A stretch of DNA of 64,000 nucleotides from Ciborinia camelliae (taxonomy: Eukaryota; Ascomycota; Leotiomycetes; Helotiales; Sclerotiniaceae), in contig JANPYM010000006.1 of assembly GCA_025890175.1 (NCBI GenBank), positions 1,528,000-1,591,999 of the forward strand, read 5' to 3'. Shown here one piece after another: positions 12,218-24,524 of the stretch. Each line of letters begins with the position of its first letter. Position 1 is the first letter of the stretch. Below the pieces are notes generated by a model. The model was not told where the DNA came from. It ran no database searches and saw only the letters and a list, made by a program, of their open reading frames with translations. Made by a program: the position numbers and the translations under genes.

Positions 12218-15200
12218 ATGGCTTCCTCTTTAAAAGCGCAGTTGGCGCAAATTGCGACCAATTCGACCAATTCTTTAAATCTCAAGGCGCAAAAGGCATC
12301 GCATTCAAAATCTTTGATCTTTGAGCCCAGAGTTGCGGCATCACAAAGTTTTGATACTCTCTACACATTATGTCACGAAGGATTTCAAGAACTGTGTCTA
12401 CTCGATGGTCGATTCCTCGAATTTCAAAAGACAATTTTCAGCGAGCAAAGCCAGGAAGTGGATCGAACACAGTTGCCAGCCGCAGAGATTTCCGAGTTGG
12501 ATAAACGGCTGGAAGCGTTCCTGGGATTAGTCGGTGGCCGTCTACGTCTAAATCCAGCAATCAAAGCAGTTGAATGGTTGGTGAGGAGATTCAGGTATGC
12601 CTGTTGAACTCCGGTTTTTTGCACGCTCTCGGGACTAATTCATCTAGAATTCACGAGTACAATACATCCTTCCTTTTGACGACTTTCCTTCCCTACCATA
12701 CCCTTCCTATATTTACTACATTACTTTCCATAATACCCTCGACGATTCCGGTGGAATACAAATTTCTATCACCCTATATTCGATCTTTAACTCAACCACA
12801 GAGAAGGCCAATCGTCGCTGCTGCGACTGATAGCACCGTATTTGCCTCGACACTCAATGCATACGTTCTGCGTATATGTAAAGCTCGGCAGCATTACCCG
12901 GCTATTCTGGCTTTCTGGGCTGGTATCATGACCGAAGCTACGAGTGGTATGCTGGATAAGGCCCGTTCCGGAAGAAGAGGAGTCCAGCAACAAAACGAAC
13001 AGGATGTGATATTGAGATTATTACCGACTCTCAACGAAGGTCTTTCGATGCAAAAGGTCCCGGACTTGCGAATTGGATGTTATATGATCTTGTCAATCTT
13101 AGCTTCTAAAGGAGGACTAGACGATAAACTTTTGACAGCAATGATGGAAGCATTAGTCCTTGGTTGGACTGCTGAAACTGTTCGTCCTGGATTGGTCTGT
13201 CTCTCGATTTTGGCACAACACAGAGGCGCAAAGCAGATTACAAGACGTGTAACCAAAGAGTTGCTCAAGGTTCCGGATCTTCCAACCCAATTGATCGAAT
13301 TAGGCAAAGAACGACGCATCGACCGACTTTCTAACGGATTGTGTCTCGCGCTTGTTGATAGAATAAGTAAAAGCGGAGATGTTCAAGGTCTTCCAACAAT
13401 CGAGAAAATTGTGGAGCATGGTCTTCTTAGCGATCCGCAAACTTCTGTAGTTGTGAAGCATCTACTGCTTGTGGCGCATCGTGTAGATGATGCTACGGAT
13501 TCCGAGAAAAATACCCGAGCACATCTCGCATCATCTCTTGTTGCGCTGACACAACTTTCTGGTCATGTAGGAACCGTTATTCAAGGTGCACTAAAGGAAA
13601 CTGATGTCGATATGGATGAATTGGAAATGAAGCTTTCCACCACAATTAGACGGATAGAAATGACAAAGGCGGACGACGAGGATGTAGTGATGGGAGATGA
13701 TGCTACGAAAGCAGAGACCCGACCTGATTTCCGACAATTAGTTGAACGACTTCCGCAAAGCACTGCCAACGAGACCTCGTTCTTAGCGCATGACGCTTCT
13801 CATATATACCAGGATCTGTGTCAGACATTTTTGGTTGCCGCAGTTAATGCTAGCGACTTGGACGTATTCGACGAGCTTTCCATATTAGACCGCTCCGATG
13901 CTCTAGAAAAGACTTTGTATCTCACATTTTACATCAGAACTTGGTGTGGTCCTTATCCAGTCATGGCCCGAGTCTCGGCACTTCACATGGTAACTCGATA
14001 TTTGTCAGGAAATCAAAGCGCGAACGTCGACATTCAAGGAATCATACCTTATGCAATTTCGGCGCTCGCTGACCCTGCGCCGAAGGTTCGTCGTGCTGCA
14101 GCAGAGCTGATCCTCAAAATCGATACATTCTACCCGGCCGGTGCAAGTACAAAGAAAGAATCAGGTTCTCGGCGACAGTGGGCATTTGATGATATCTACG
14201 GCCCAGGCGAGGAGACCCAAGAGACAAAATGGCTCTCAATCGATATCGCAGGTCGTCTTTTGAAAGAGGTTTTGGTTCCGGCTTTGGAAGAATGTGTTCT
14301 CGACAAAACTCATATTGAGTCCGTATTCGAACAATCTCTGAATAGTCCTCGTGCCTCTGCAGACTCTAGCAAGAAGAATGAGAGTCGATTGACCCAAACT
14401 GCCCGAGCCTCGATTCTGTCATTCCTGTCCAGTCATATCATTCATACTCCTATATTCTCGGTTAAGCTGAGACTCCTTGTTGTTCTTAACCACGTCCGTA
14501 GCATTGCTAGCACTACCAGAACAAAAGTTTTACTTCCGGCGCTTCAACAATGGGCGTCTCTAAGTCCAGAAGTGGCATTGCAGCACTCGAGAGATGAACA
14601 ATTTGCCATGTCAGACTTTGATAAACAAGCCGCTGCGACCGTTGTAGCCAACGACAAAGATGGCTTGCAATTCTTCACTCAAATTGTGCATGGCGAAATT
14701 GCTTCGGGTCGTTCTACCCTTCTTGAGGCCATATTTGCAAGATTGCGCGAGATGTGGACATCTTTGAAGGGTGATGTACAATTGCAGACGGCTCAGATGT
14801 TGATGGATGCTTCCCAATCATCTTCCGAGGAATCTAGTCACAATGCTAAATCGACGGAGGAAGCTTTAGAACTATTGCGAAACGCCCCTCTTTCAACCGA
14901 AATTCTCCTTTCCTTCCTTGATCAGTTACCTACGACATCAAAGCTTACAGATGATCCGCCTGCTAGCAAAAGACGACGAACTAGCCACGGTGAAGTTGCT
15001 AGAACTTCTTTACAGGATCCAAAACAACTCGCCGCTGCTATACGCCAGGTCACATTTGTATTACAACTCATCGACAGCTCTGATCCTGGAAGTCATCCAG
15101 AACTTCTCAAAGGTCTTTTCAATACATTGGCAGAACTTCAACACTTCAAGGTCCAAGTTTCATCCGAGCTTGCATATCTCCAAGATTTAGTCTTGAATAG

Positions 15201-17731
15201 TCTATTGTCAATTCTGAAGGCATACAAGGCAGACCCGGGCATGAAATTGGATCATTCTGATATTCGAGCCGATTTACTTGTTGACTGCGTCCAGAAAACA
15301 GCAAGCCCACAGGTACAAAATGGTGCTTTGTTGATGATTGCTGCACTTGCGGATATCGCTCCAGAAGTCGTTCTTCATAGTGTCATGCCCATTTTTACCT
15401 TTATGGGAAGCTCAGTATTGAGACAAAATGATGATTATTCTGCACATGTCATTAGTCAAACTATCCGTGAGGTCATTCCACCTCTTATTACCTCGCTTCG
15501 AAAGGACAAAGGCAACCCCGTTACAGGAGCTGCCGAATTACTTTTGAGTTTTGTTGCAGCTTATGAGCATATTCCTGTCCACCGTCGCAAGGGATTGTTT
15601 ATCTCCTTAGTTCAGACCTTAGGAGCAGAAGATTTCCTATTCGCATTATTAATAATGTTAGTGGATAAATATGGTGTTAACGATGATATCAAATCCTTCG
15701 CTGCAGAATTGACAAACGCGTTCAGTGTTGAGGTCCAGCTTCAATCTGCCATCAAATATCTAGAGTTGATTGATGATCTGTTGAAACCCAAGCCAACATT
15801 TTCGCTAATTTTACTTGGAGCTCATGACCAAATTGATCCACAACGCGCAGCTCTCAATGAACTTACGCTTCTTCCCCACATTCTCTCGCAACGACGATTG
15901 ATTACACAAACTGCAAAACTTCTTGACCGGGATGATATGGATGCTGCTAGAATTCGCGAACTTTATTCTACACTACTAGAAAGCTTGTTGGTCTTGACAG
16001 AGTCTTTGAAAGACAAGAAGCCAATGCACAATGCTTGTGGTGATATTCTAGAAAGCATTTTGGGTCTCCTTTCCACAAGCGAATTTGTCAAATCTGTTGA
16101 AGGGCTACTGGATAGACCCAACGAGGACTTGCGTCGAAAGATTTTACGCTCTTTGCAAGTTCGCATCGACCAGGAAAGCCCCTCGGATGCCGTTTCAAGG
16201 GTGGCAATGCTCGGATTTCTACCCCAGCTTACATCAATTATTCGAGAGTCTACCGATATGCCTTATAAGCGTACTGCCGTGGCTTGCGTCGAGAAGATCT
16301 CAGAGAAATACGGCAAAAAAGATCTCGAAGCCGTATCTGCAGCAGCGGAAACCATCGCAAGCAATCATTGCTTGGGCCAGAACGATGCTGGTTTGCAAAT
16401 AATGGCTCTCCTATCCTTAGCTTCTTTGGTAGAGATTTTGAGAGAAGGGATAGTCTCTGTCTTGCCTGTTGCCATCCCAAAGGCTTTGGAGTACATCAAA
16501 TTAAGTATCGAAGATACTGTTGAGGCTCAGAAACTTCACAACGCTGGATACACTTTTATAAGCGCCCTGGTACAACATCTGCCTTACATGATCACAGGCA
16601 GATACCTTGATACCCTTCTTTCAATTTCCAATGCCTCAGCAGAGGCTGAGCTCGAGGATGAGGCAGACGAAATTAGAGAAAACTGCCTACACTTGGCTGC
16701 AAAACGTGTCGATGCCAAGAGCATGTTCGTAGCCTTGGAGCAGAACTGGGCGCAAGCAGTAACGGCAGGAACTTGGGTAAGTTATTCTATTGCTAAAAGA
16801 CTCATAAATATCTCTCTAACCAAAATAGGCAATTCGTGAGCAACTTGAAATGCTTAGCATGTCGATTAAAGCTCATCCGAAGAGCGTTGTCTCCAAGCAT
16901 TCCACCACACTTGCAAAAATATTCCAAAATGCTTTCGATCTTCGAAGGCAACTGTCTAACACAGAGGATTATGACCAAGATGATGAGACCATTTCAACTA
17001 TAGAAGGACAGGTGTCTGAGGTCGCTTTGGAGATGATCTACAAATTCAACGATTCGACATTTAGACCTATATTTGCCAACCTTGTTGAATGGGCATCGTC
17101 ATCATTGCCCAGGAAAGACAAATCTGGTAGAAATCTACGATTGCAGAGTGTCTACGGCTTCATGGCCGTTTTCTTCGATAACCTAAAGTCAATCGTTACA
17201 AGCTATGCCACATATTTGCTCGATAATGCCGTACAAATCTTGAAAGAGACTGACATCAAGAATGACGCGTCAAGAGAATTATGGTCAAGAGTTCTTCGAG
17301 CTTTGGTACCATGTTTCGAGCATGATCAAGACGACTTCTGGCAATCTCCAGCTCATTTCAAGGCAATTGCTCCTATCTTGTGTGACCAATTTAAGAACGC
17401 TTCTGGGTTACCTTTAGTCGAGGAACTTGTTCCCGCTATCGTTGAGCTTGCTGCCGCTGCCGATTCTTCGGATCATCACAAAGAGCTCAACGGGATGATC
17501 CTGAAACATCTCCGTTCTGAGGTATCCAGCATCAGACTCGCGGCTGTCAAATGCGAGCAAGCATTGACAGATAAATTGGGAGAGGAATGGTTGGCTATGT
17601 TGCCAGAAATGTTACCATTCATTAGTGAGCTCCAGGAAGATGACGATGATGTGGTAGAGAAGGAGACGAACCGCTGGATTGTAAAGATTGAAGGGGTGTT
17701 GGGAGAGAGCTTGGACTCCATGCTTCAATAA
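12218..17731 (+). CDS. UTP10: U3 snoRNP-associated HEAT-repeat protein UTP10 (HEATR1)
   Basis: UTP10 is a t-UTP subcomplex member of the small-subunit processome. In the nucleolus it links rDNA transcription with early 18S pre-rRNA processing. Three exons are read: 12218-12594, 12648-16776 and 16829-17731 (introns 53 and 52 nt; both junctions keep frame), giving 1802 residues, typical of fungal UTP10. The N-terminus carries the characteristic segment LKAQKASHSKSLIFEPRVAA followed by SFDTLYTLCHEGFQELC. The body is a long array of HEAT-like helices. The C-terminal BP28CT-type domain includes the region around FRPIFANLVEWASSS, and the protein ends with the HEAT repeat containing VEKETNRWIVKIEGVLGESL. 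An acidic and basic linker (PPASKRRRTSHGE) could be a nuclear localisation signal. It lies head to head with the NRDE2-type gene. Confidence 0.97.
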
Positions 17732-18005
17732 ATGTAGATATATACCTGAACAAAAATACCGGAGTTATTATTAAGGAGCTTATATAGTCTAGTTGAGAAT
17801 TAATGAGTGGATAATTACAACTGATAACGATATTGCATCTACTTGCCATCGTGATCAATCTTTGCTGGATGAAATCCAGCAGTGAAGTTATCAGGTAAAT
17901 ATTATTATCACGTGCGTTCGTGTTCCAAGATTCACGCGATCGGACGCGAACCTTATATCCACCGCGTCTCTGTATTTGCACTTTAACAACAAAAGTCAAG
18001 ATAAA

Positions 18006-20942
18006 ATGTTCAAACCGTTTCGGCCTCCACTTTTAAAGAGTGTGCCAAAACCTGCCAAACCGGTAGATGATTTCTCAGATGTTCAGGTCATATCGGATTC
18101 TGAGGAAGAAATTTTGACCAAACCGGTGGCAAAAAAGAGGCGGCTTCTGATTCACGATGTTGAAGAGGCACCAAAGATTAAAGCTCCAATCACATCTTTG
18201 GCTGCCAATGCGCCCCGAAAACCCTTAATTGTTGTAAAGAACCCCGTGGAAGCAAATCAAGCCCCTGGTTCTTCCGAAAGTGCATCTGGTTTTGAAGGAT
18301 ATTATTTGGTATTATGGTAAATTATCCCCCCCTGTTCTCAGCTTGAGGATCGTATTAATGAGGGGCATAGGCGCAAATTCACGATGAAAAAGCACAAGAC
18401 CTGGGATGGAGACGGAATACTCGCAGTTACTGGTGGTTACGCTCGACTTCAGAACATCGATGGCAGGGAGATGGGGCGCTGCATGTATAATGAGCCTCTG
18501 TTACCCGGCAGCACATTGAGCATTGGGGGGAAAGATATTGAAATTGATACCATCATTACAAAGGCGGATTTTCTTGCTGGTCGACCATTTCTCAATAACA
18601 GTGGCAAATCTTCTGTGTCAGACAGCAGGACCAGTCCAGCGGCACCACCCTCGCCCCATGCGAGCTCGTCAAATATATTGAAAAGCAACTCTACGAGCAC
18701 ACTCGGAAAGAGGAAAGACAGTGGTTTGGGTTCAGCAATCCCGGCTAAGAGTTTTTATGCTTCTACTCCGAAAAGCAATGCAGTCAAGTCTCAGTTCAAG
18801 AATCCTCTTTTAGCAACAACTGTCATGCCACAGAACAAGAATGGTGCCCCGACTCCCCGTCATGACCCTTTGGCACCAGGTGCGATCGTAATGCAACGTC
18901 CAAATCCCAAGTATCTTGCGAAAGGCAAGCAAGTTGTGGACGTTGTCGTGGATCCTTTTCTGAGTCGACATTTACGTGATCATCAAAGGGAGGGAGTCAA
19001 GTTTTTGTATGAGTGCGTTATGGGTTATCGTTCTTTCAATGGTCAGGGCGCAATCTTAGCAGATGAGATGGGCCTGGGAAAGACGCTGCAAACAATTGCT
19101 CTCTTATGGACATTATTAAAGCAAAATCCAGAACATCCAAATGAGGGGGGTGTGATAAAAAAGGCTCTAATTGTCTGCCCCGTCACTCTTATTGCCAATT
19201 GGAAAGCCGAATTCAACAAGTGGCTCGGTAATGAGAGAATAGGCGTTTTTGTCGCAGATGGTTCCAAAAACATTCGACTCACCGATTTTACGCATGGCAA
19301 GAGTTATAGTGTCATGGTCATTGGATACGAAAAGCTACGTACAGTGCAGGACGAGCTGAAGAAAGGGGGCGGAATAGACATAGTAGTGGCTGATGAAGGA
19401 CATCGCCTAAAAACAGCTGCGAATAAATCGGCGCAGGCAATACGAAACTTGAATACTGAGAGACGAGTCATTTTGTCCGGGACCCCTATACAGAATGACC
19501 TGTCGGAATTCTTCACAATGGTGGACTTTGTCAACCCAGGCCTTCTCAATAATTACAACACTTTCAAGAAATGTTTCGAGGCACCAATCCTGAAAAGTAG
19601 ACAGCCGGGGGCCACAGAGAGCGATATTGAGAAGGGGACCGCACGAGAAGAAGAATTGGCCGAGTTGACAAAGTTGTTCATTTTACGTCGTAACGCTAGC
19701 ATACTTGCCAAATATCTGAAGGCAAAAACAGAATATGTCTTATTTTGCAAGCCAACGCAAGCTCAGGCTGAGGTTTATCAGCATGTTCTTGCTTCCCCGG
19801 TCTTTGGCAGAGTTCTTGGCAGCTCAGAAGCGTCTCTGCAGCTTATAACTATGCTTAAGAAAGTTTGCAACGCCCCAAGCCTCCTTATCAAAAAAAGCGA
19901 CGCAGATACTCCTAGCAATTCAAACGTCGCCCAGCTTCTGGAAAGTATCCCTTCCGATATCCTCAAGAAAAACCCCGTTGTGGCAAGCAGTAAATTTAGA
20001 GTTTTAAATCGTTTGCTGATAAAACTGTCTACTACAACCAGTGAGAAGATAGTTCTTGTCTCCAACTATACTTCTACTCTCGACCTGCTCATGTCTCACC
20101 TATCATCATTGAATCTACCCTTCCTGCGCCTCGACGGCAGCACCCCTCAGGCAAAACGACAGGATCTGGTAAACACGTTTAACAAGACGCCTGCATCTAA
20201 GTACTTTGCGTTTCTTCTTTCGGCCAAATCTGGTGGAGCTGGTATAAACCTGATTGGAGCATCGCGCCTCGTATTGTTCGACGTTGACTGGAATCCTGCA
20301 ACCGATCTTCAAGCCATGGCACGAATTCATCGAGACGGCCAGAAACTTCCCGTCAAGATATATAGATTTTTGATGTCAGGAGGCATGGATGAGAAGATAT
20401 ATCAGCGACAGATTACCAAGATGGGACTCGCTGATAGTGTCATGGATGGCAAGAAGAATGAAGCGAGCTTCTCAGCTGATGAGTTACGAGATCTATTTAG
20501 GCTGGATGTAAATGCACAATGTCAGACTCACGAACTCCTCGGTTGCGATTGTGGAGGCTCTGGTCGTGATGAACTAGTCACCATGACTTCTGAAATGCAG
20601 GATGTCTATAAGGAAATCAACGCCAACGAAGAAGATAATGATGATGACGAATTTCCCATTAATCCTGCGTGTTCACTGGTAACAGCAACCAAAGCAAACG
20701 TGGAGGCTCAGCAAAAGATTGCTTCGGGAGCCGCTAGAGGAAAACGATCCAAGAAAGGAAAGAAGATGCAAGCCTTAATGGAATATAGACACATCGATAC
20801 TTCCATGTTCACTGTTGAATCGGTGGACTTGACCTCTACTGAGGTAGATGAGGTAAAAAAGTCTCTAGATGACGAGGTTTTACTCACGGTCCTGGAGGAT
20901 GAAAGATGTAAAGTTGGCTTTGTTTTTGCTAAGAAAGGATAG
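18006..20942 (+). CDS. RDH54: SNF2-family DNA translocase RDH54/TID1 (RAD54B type)
   Basis: SWI2/SNF2 ATPase that works with Rad51/Dmc1 in homologous recombination and meiotic strand exchange. Two exons are read: 18006-18316 and 18371-20942 (intron 54 nt), 960 residues. The RAD54B/RDH54-specific motif spans the junction: FEGYYLVLW then RKFTMKKHKTWDGDGIL. This separates it from RAD54 proper. The ATPase core follows: ILADEMGLGKTLQTIALL (motif I), DEGH box (DEGHRLK), LSGTPIQNDLSEFFTMV (motif III), and in the second lobe LRLDGSTPQAKR, SAKSGGAGINLIGA and NPATDLQAMARIHRDGQ. A Cys-rich segment (CQTHELLGCDCGGSG) lies after the helicase. The start is the ATG at 18006; the upstream in-frame TTG is not needed. 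The N-terminal 100 residues are basic and disordered with an SDSEEE patch. Only 274 bp separate it from UTP10. Confidence 0.95.
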
Positions 20943-21614
20943 ACATGATATCAAGACAACGTGGGTGACGGATAATGATAATTTTGCATTGCTGGGCGCT
21001 ATAAGATGGGGGCTTTATAGATCATACTGGCGTTGCTGGGTATTTATATGATGGATAATGTGCTTCTATAACGAAGATATGATATTGATATTATACCGAG
21101 GTGATTGAGAATAGAAACAGCTTCCTTTTAGACTTACCTAAAGAAAGATTAATCTATACAAATGTCTACACAAAAACAAATAATCTCAAGGGTCTTATAT
21201 TTTTCTCATCTATTGAGGTCTACATTAGGAATAAAATAAATCCTTTATATAAATTCTTTTATCTCTTCCCTTCTTTTCTTTTTCTCTTTACTTCTCTGTC
21301 CACATTTCGCCTGAATTTAAAGTTGATGTCGAAGGTTTCAATTGGTGGGGGGCTTTGAACTATACCATAAGTGGCTAGCTTTTCTTTGTATTGATTACTG
21401 AAGTTGGAGCCACATCTCAAAAGCCAAAAAGTCAATATATGACAACACATCTTCCTTCCTGTAGAAGAATAATCATCCTGATACTTTCTTTCATGCCATC
21501 TTCTAGAAATATTTTGGCCCATAAACTTTTGAAGAAAAGTTTGAATTCATTTCTCAACTTGCGCGCAAGTACACATTGAAGAGAAAGGTCTTGAAGACCA
21601 AAAATAACTTCAAG
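20943..21614. other. Intergenic region between RDH54 and SEC63
   Basis: 672 bp of AT-rich DNA holding the RDH54 3' UTR and the SEC63 promoter and 5' UTR. A TC-rich stretch lies near 21260-21300. No supported gene. Confidence 0.55.
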
Positions 21615-23863
21615 ATGAGCGGAACAGATTATTCCTATGATGAACAGGTATGCAACATCTGCGCATATGGCCAAAGGGTTAGCTAACATTTCCTAGGGGC
21701 AATTCTTCCCTATATTCGTCGGTGCCCTTGCTGGAATTGTATCTACAGCTTTGACTTGGGATGTTTTGAGACCCAGATCAGACCCAGGTGCCACGGCACC
21801 GCGAATTAAGACGGACTATAAGCCAGAACATGCAGATTTGATCGCTGGTCAAAAGAGGGCACAAAAAAGGAAGCAGCGAAAAATAAAACGCTTCATTGCC
21901 ATAGTTGTGGGTTGGACATTGGTCGTTTTTATGGCCTACCAATTTCATGTCACAGCTAGATCTATACCAAAGATCTGGAATCCATATGATATCTTGAATA
22001 TCAAAGAGGTAATTTGAGGCCTCAAATGCATTGCTTGGATGATTGACTAACTCGAAACAGTCCGCCACAGAAAAGGAAATCAAATCGCATTATAAACGAC
22101 TTTCGCTGAAATTCCATCCTGATAAGATTAGACCCGACCCAGCTAAGAACGAAACAATTGAGGACTTGAACAACTATTTTGTTGAGCTTACAAAAGCATA
22201 CAAGGCACTCACCGATGATGAAATCCGAAACAACTATATTCAATTTGGCCATCCCGATGGCAAACAGAGCTTTAGCATCGGAATTGCTTTGCCTACCTGG
22301 ATTGTTTCCGAGGGAAACGGGAAATATGTCGTACTCGTATATGCGCTTCTGTTGGGGGTTTTGCTTCCTTACCTCGTTGGAACCTGGTGGTATGGCACCC
22401 AGCGCATGTCAAAGGAAAAGGTTCTGATCGAAAGTGCCAACAACTTGTTTCGAGAATATGAAGATGACATTGGAGAAGGTGGGATTGTTGGCGCTCTAAG
22501 CAGTGGTGTTGAATACAAGCAAGCTTTGAAAGGCCACAAGGCTGATTCGGGACTTGGCAAGCTGGAATCGAGAGTTCTCACAGATGTTGACGGGACTACT
22601 GCTGCCGCTGGGTTGTCAACCAAGGACAAAACAAAGCTACAGGAATTAGATGGCGGTGCTCGACGAAAGGCTCTTGCATTACTGTGGGCATACTTGGGCC
22701 GAATTGAACTTGAAGACTCCGAACTCAACAAGGCAAAATACGAAGTTGCTCCTATCGCTCATGACCTCAACAACGCATTTACAGCCATCACTCTCGCTTT
22801 TGCAAACACTGGCCCTATTCTGGCATCATACGCGACTGCTCAAAATATCATTCAAGCTCTACCACCAAACGCCTCGCCTCTTCTCCAATTACCACACATT
22901 ACCCCAGCTATCGCAAAGGCCATTGAAGGTGACTCAAAAACTCACTTGAATCTTCAACAATATATGGCACTACCAGAGGCATACCGAAAGAGGTTGAGCG
23001 TTGGAAAGGCGCTTCTGACAGAAGCCCAATACAAAACTGCCATCTCTACTGCCAAACAACTTCCTCGTTTACAAGTCGAAAAGGCATTCTTCAAGGTTAC
23101 AGGCGAGAAATTCATCACTCCTAGCTCATTAGTATCATTCATTGTAAAAGGACGATTTATTCCTCCTGGGAGTGAGAATGTCCCTAAGGTTAACGAACTC
23201 GACCTTGAAGACATTGATCCAGATGAGGATGATCTTGACGCTATTCTTGGTCGCGCGAAGAAGTCCACCAAGGGCGAAAAGGTTGAGAATAAGGAGGTCT
23301 TCCCACCACTTGCATTTGCCCCCTACTTCGCACGTGATCACTCGCCTAAATGGCATGTTTTCCTCACCGACAGCAAGCAAGGCAAAATTGCCGTACCACC
23401 TTTCACATTCTTTGCCTTCGATAAACCCATATTTGATGAAAGTGGTAAGCCAACTTTCAATATGCAAACACTCAGGGCACAATTCCAAGCTCCTCCACAA
23501 CCTGGAAGCTATACCTTCGTTATGCATCTTATCTGTGATTCATATGTCGGGTTCGATACAAAACTTGAAGCCACTTTAGTCGTGGAGGATGCTAGTAAGG
23601 CAAATGAAATCGATGCGGAGGATGATATCAGTGAGCCAGATGAAGGTATGTTTGATTCACCATTTTTATCACTTTTCGATTAGACCCGTGCTAACAACTT
23701 CCTAATAGATTCCCTAGCAGGACAAATGCAAGCCATGAAGACCGGCGTAGCACCAAAGAAGAAGAAGCAAATCTCACAATCCAGTGATGATGATAGCAAC
23801 ACGGAGGAAGAAGTTGACGAACAAAGTGAAACCGATACTGATACCGATACCGATGGTGAATAA
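21615..23863 (+). CDS. SEC63: ER translocon component SEC63 (J-domain protein)
   Basis: SEC63 is an ER membrane J-protein that recruits Kar2/BiP to the Sec61 channel for post-translational translocation. Four exons are read: 21615-21647 (only 11 codons), 21697-22008, 22061-23645 and 23709-23863. The introns are 49, 52 and 63 nt; the frame closes at 694 residues. The order is as expected: a short N-terminus, TM1 (FFPIFVGALAGIVSTALTW), TM2 (FIAIVVGWTLVVFMAYQF), a lumenal J domain with intact HPD (SLKFHPDKIRPDP), TM3 (YVVLVYALLLGVLLPYLV), the Brl/Sec63 helical and FN3-like cytosolic domains, and a Ser/Asp/Glu-rich tail (SSDDDSNTEEEVDEQ, then TDTDTDTDGE). The acidic tail is known in yeast to bind Sec62 after CK2 phosphorylation, and the same sites appear here. 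Microscopic exon 1 is easy to miss, so start calls deserve care. Confidence 0.96.
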
Positions 23864-24524
23864 TGTGAATTGTCACTCTACTTCTAAACATTAAATGTTA
23901 TTATGCTATGCGGATTTGCTTAACTTGAGTTGGTGTTAGGGATCTTGATTTTTGGGGAAAAACCAATCGTTACTGTACAAATAGGCTTCACGAGCATTTG
24001 GGATGGCGTCTTATACCAACCTTTACATATTCTTTTGTATGTGGTTGCAGCGTTCCTTGCCTGAGAGCAAAGCTCTTAAAGAAAAGGCAATGAAATCATA
24101 TCGCTTTCCAAATAAAGCAGAGAGCGAGAAATCAAAATTTGATATGAAAGAATGAATGCAATGCCATGGGTTCACATAAATTCAATTCCTACGCTTTACT
24201 TATGTGTGTATGTGAATGTGTGAATGTATAACATAATTGGATAACTAATAGAGCTCCTGCTTGCTTGACACAATCCTCCATACTTTTTTCTTGGCCTTTC
24301 ATTCCATTTCACTCGACCAATCTCAGACCCGAGACTCCAAACTCCTCCACATACGTTCCTTGTACCTCCAAAATGCAGAACTCCCAGCAAGGTCAAGGCC
24401 CTTCCTATATAAAGACAGAAAGAAAGAAGTGCCAACTACAACTACCACGATTCTACCAGTCCAATCCAGATGATGAATCAATTCATCCGATCCTAATTAA
24501 CGTAACCTATTCTCTTCCTCCACC
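23864..24524. other. Intergenic region between convergent SEC63 and DUF4484 genes
   Basis: Two stop codons face each other across 661 bp, so the region should hold both 3' UTRs. Short open frames here overlap low-complexity sequence and resemble no protein. Confidence 0.55.
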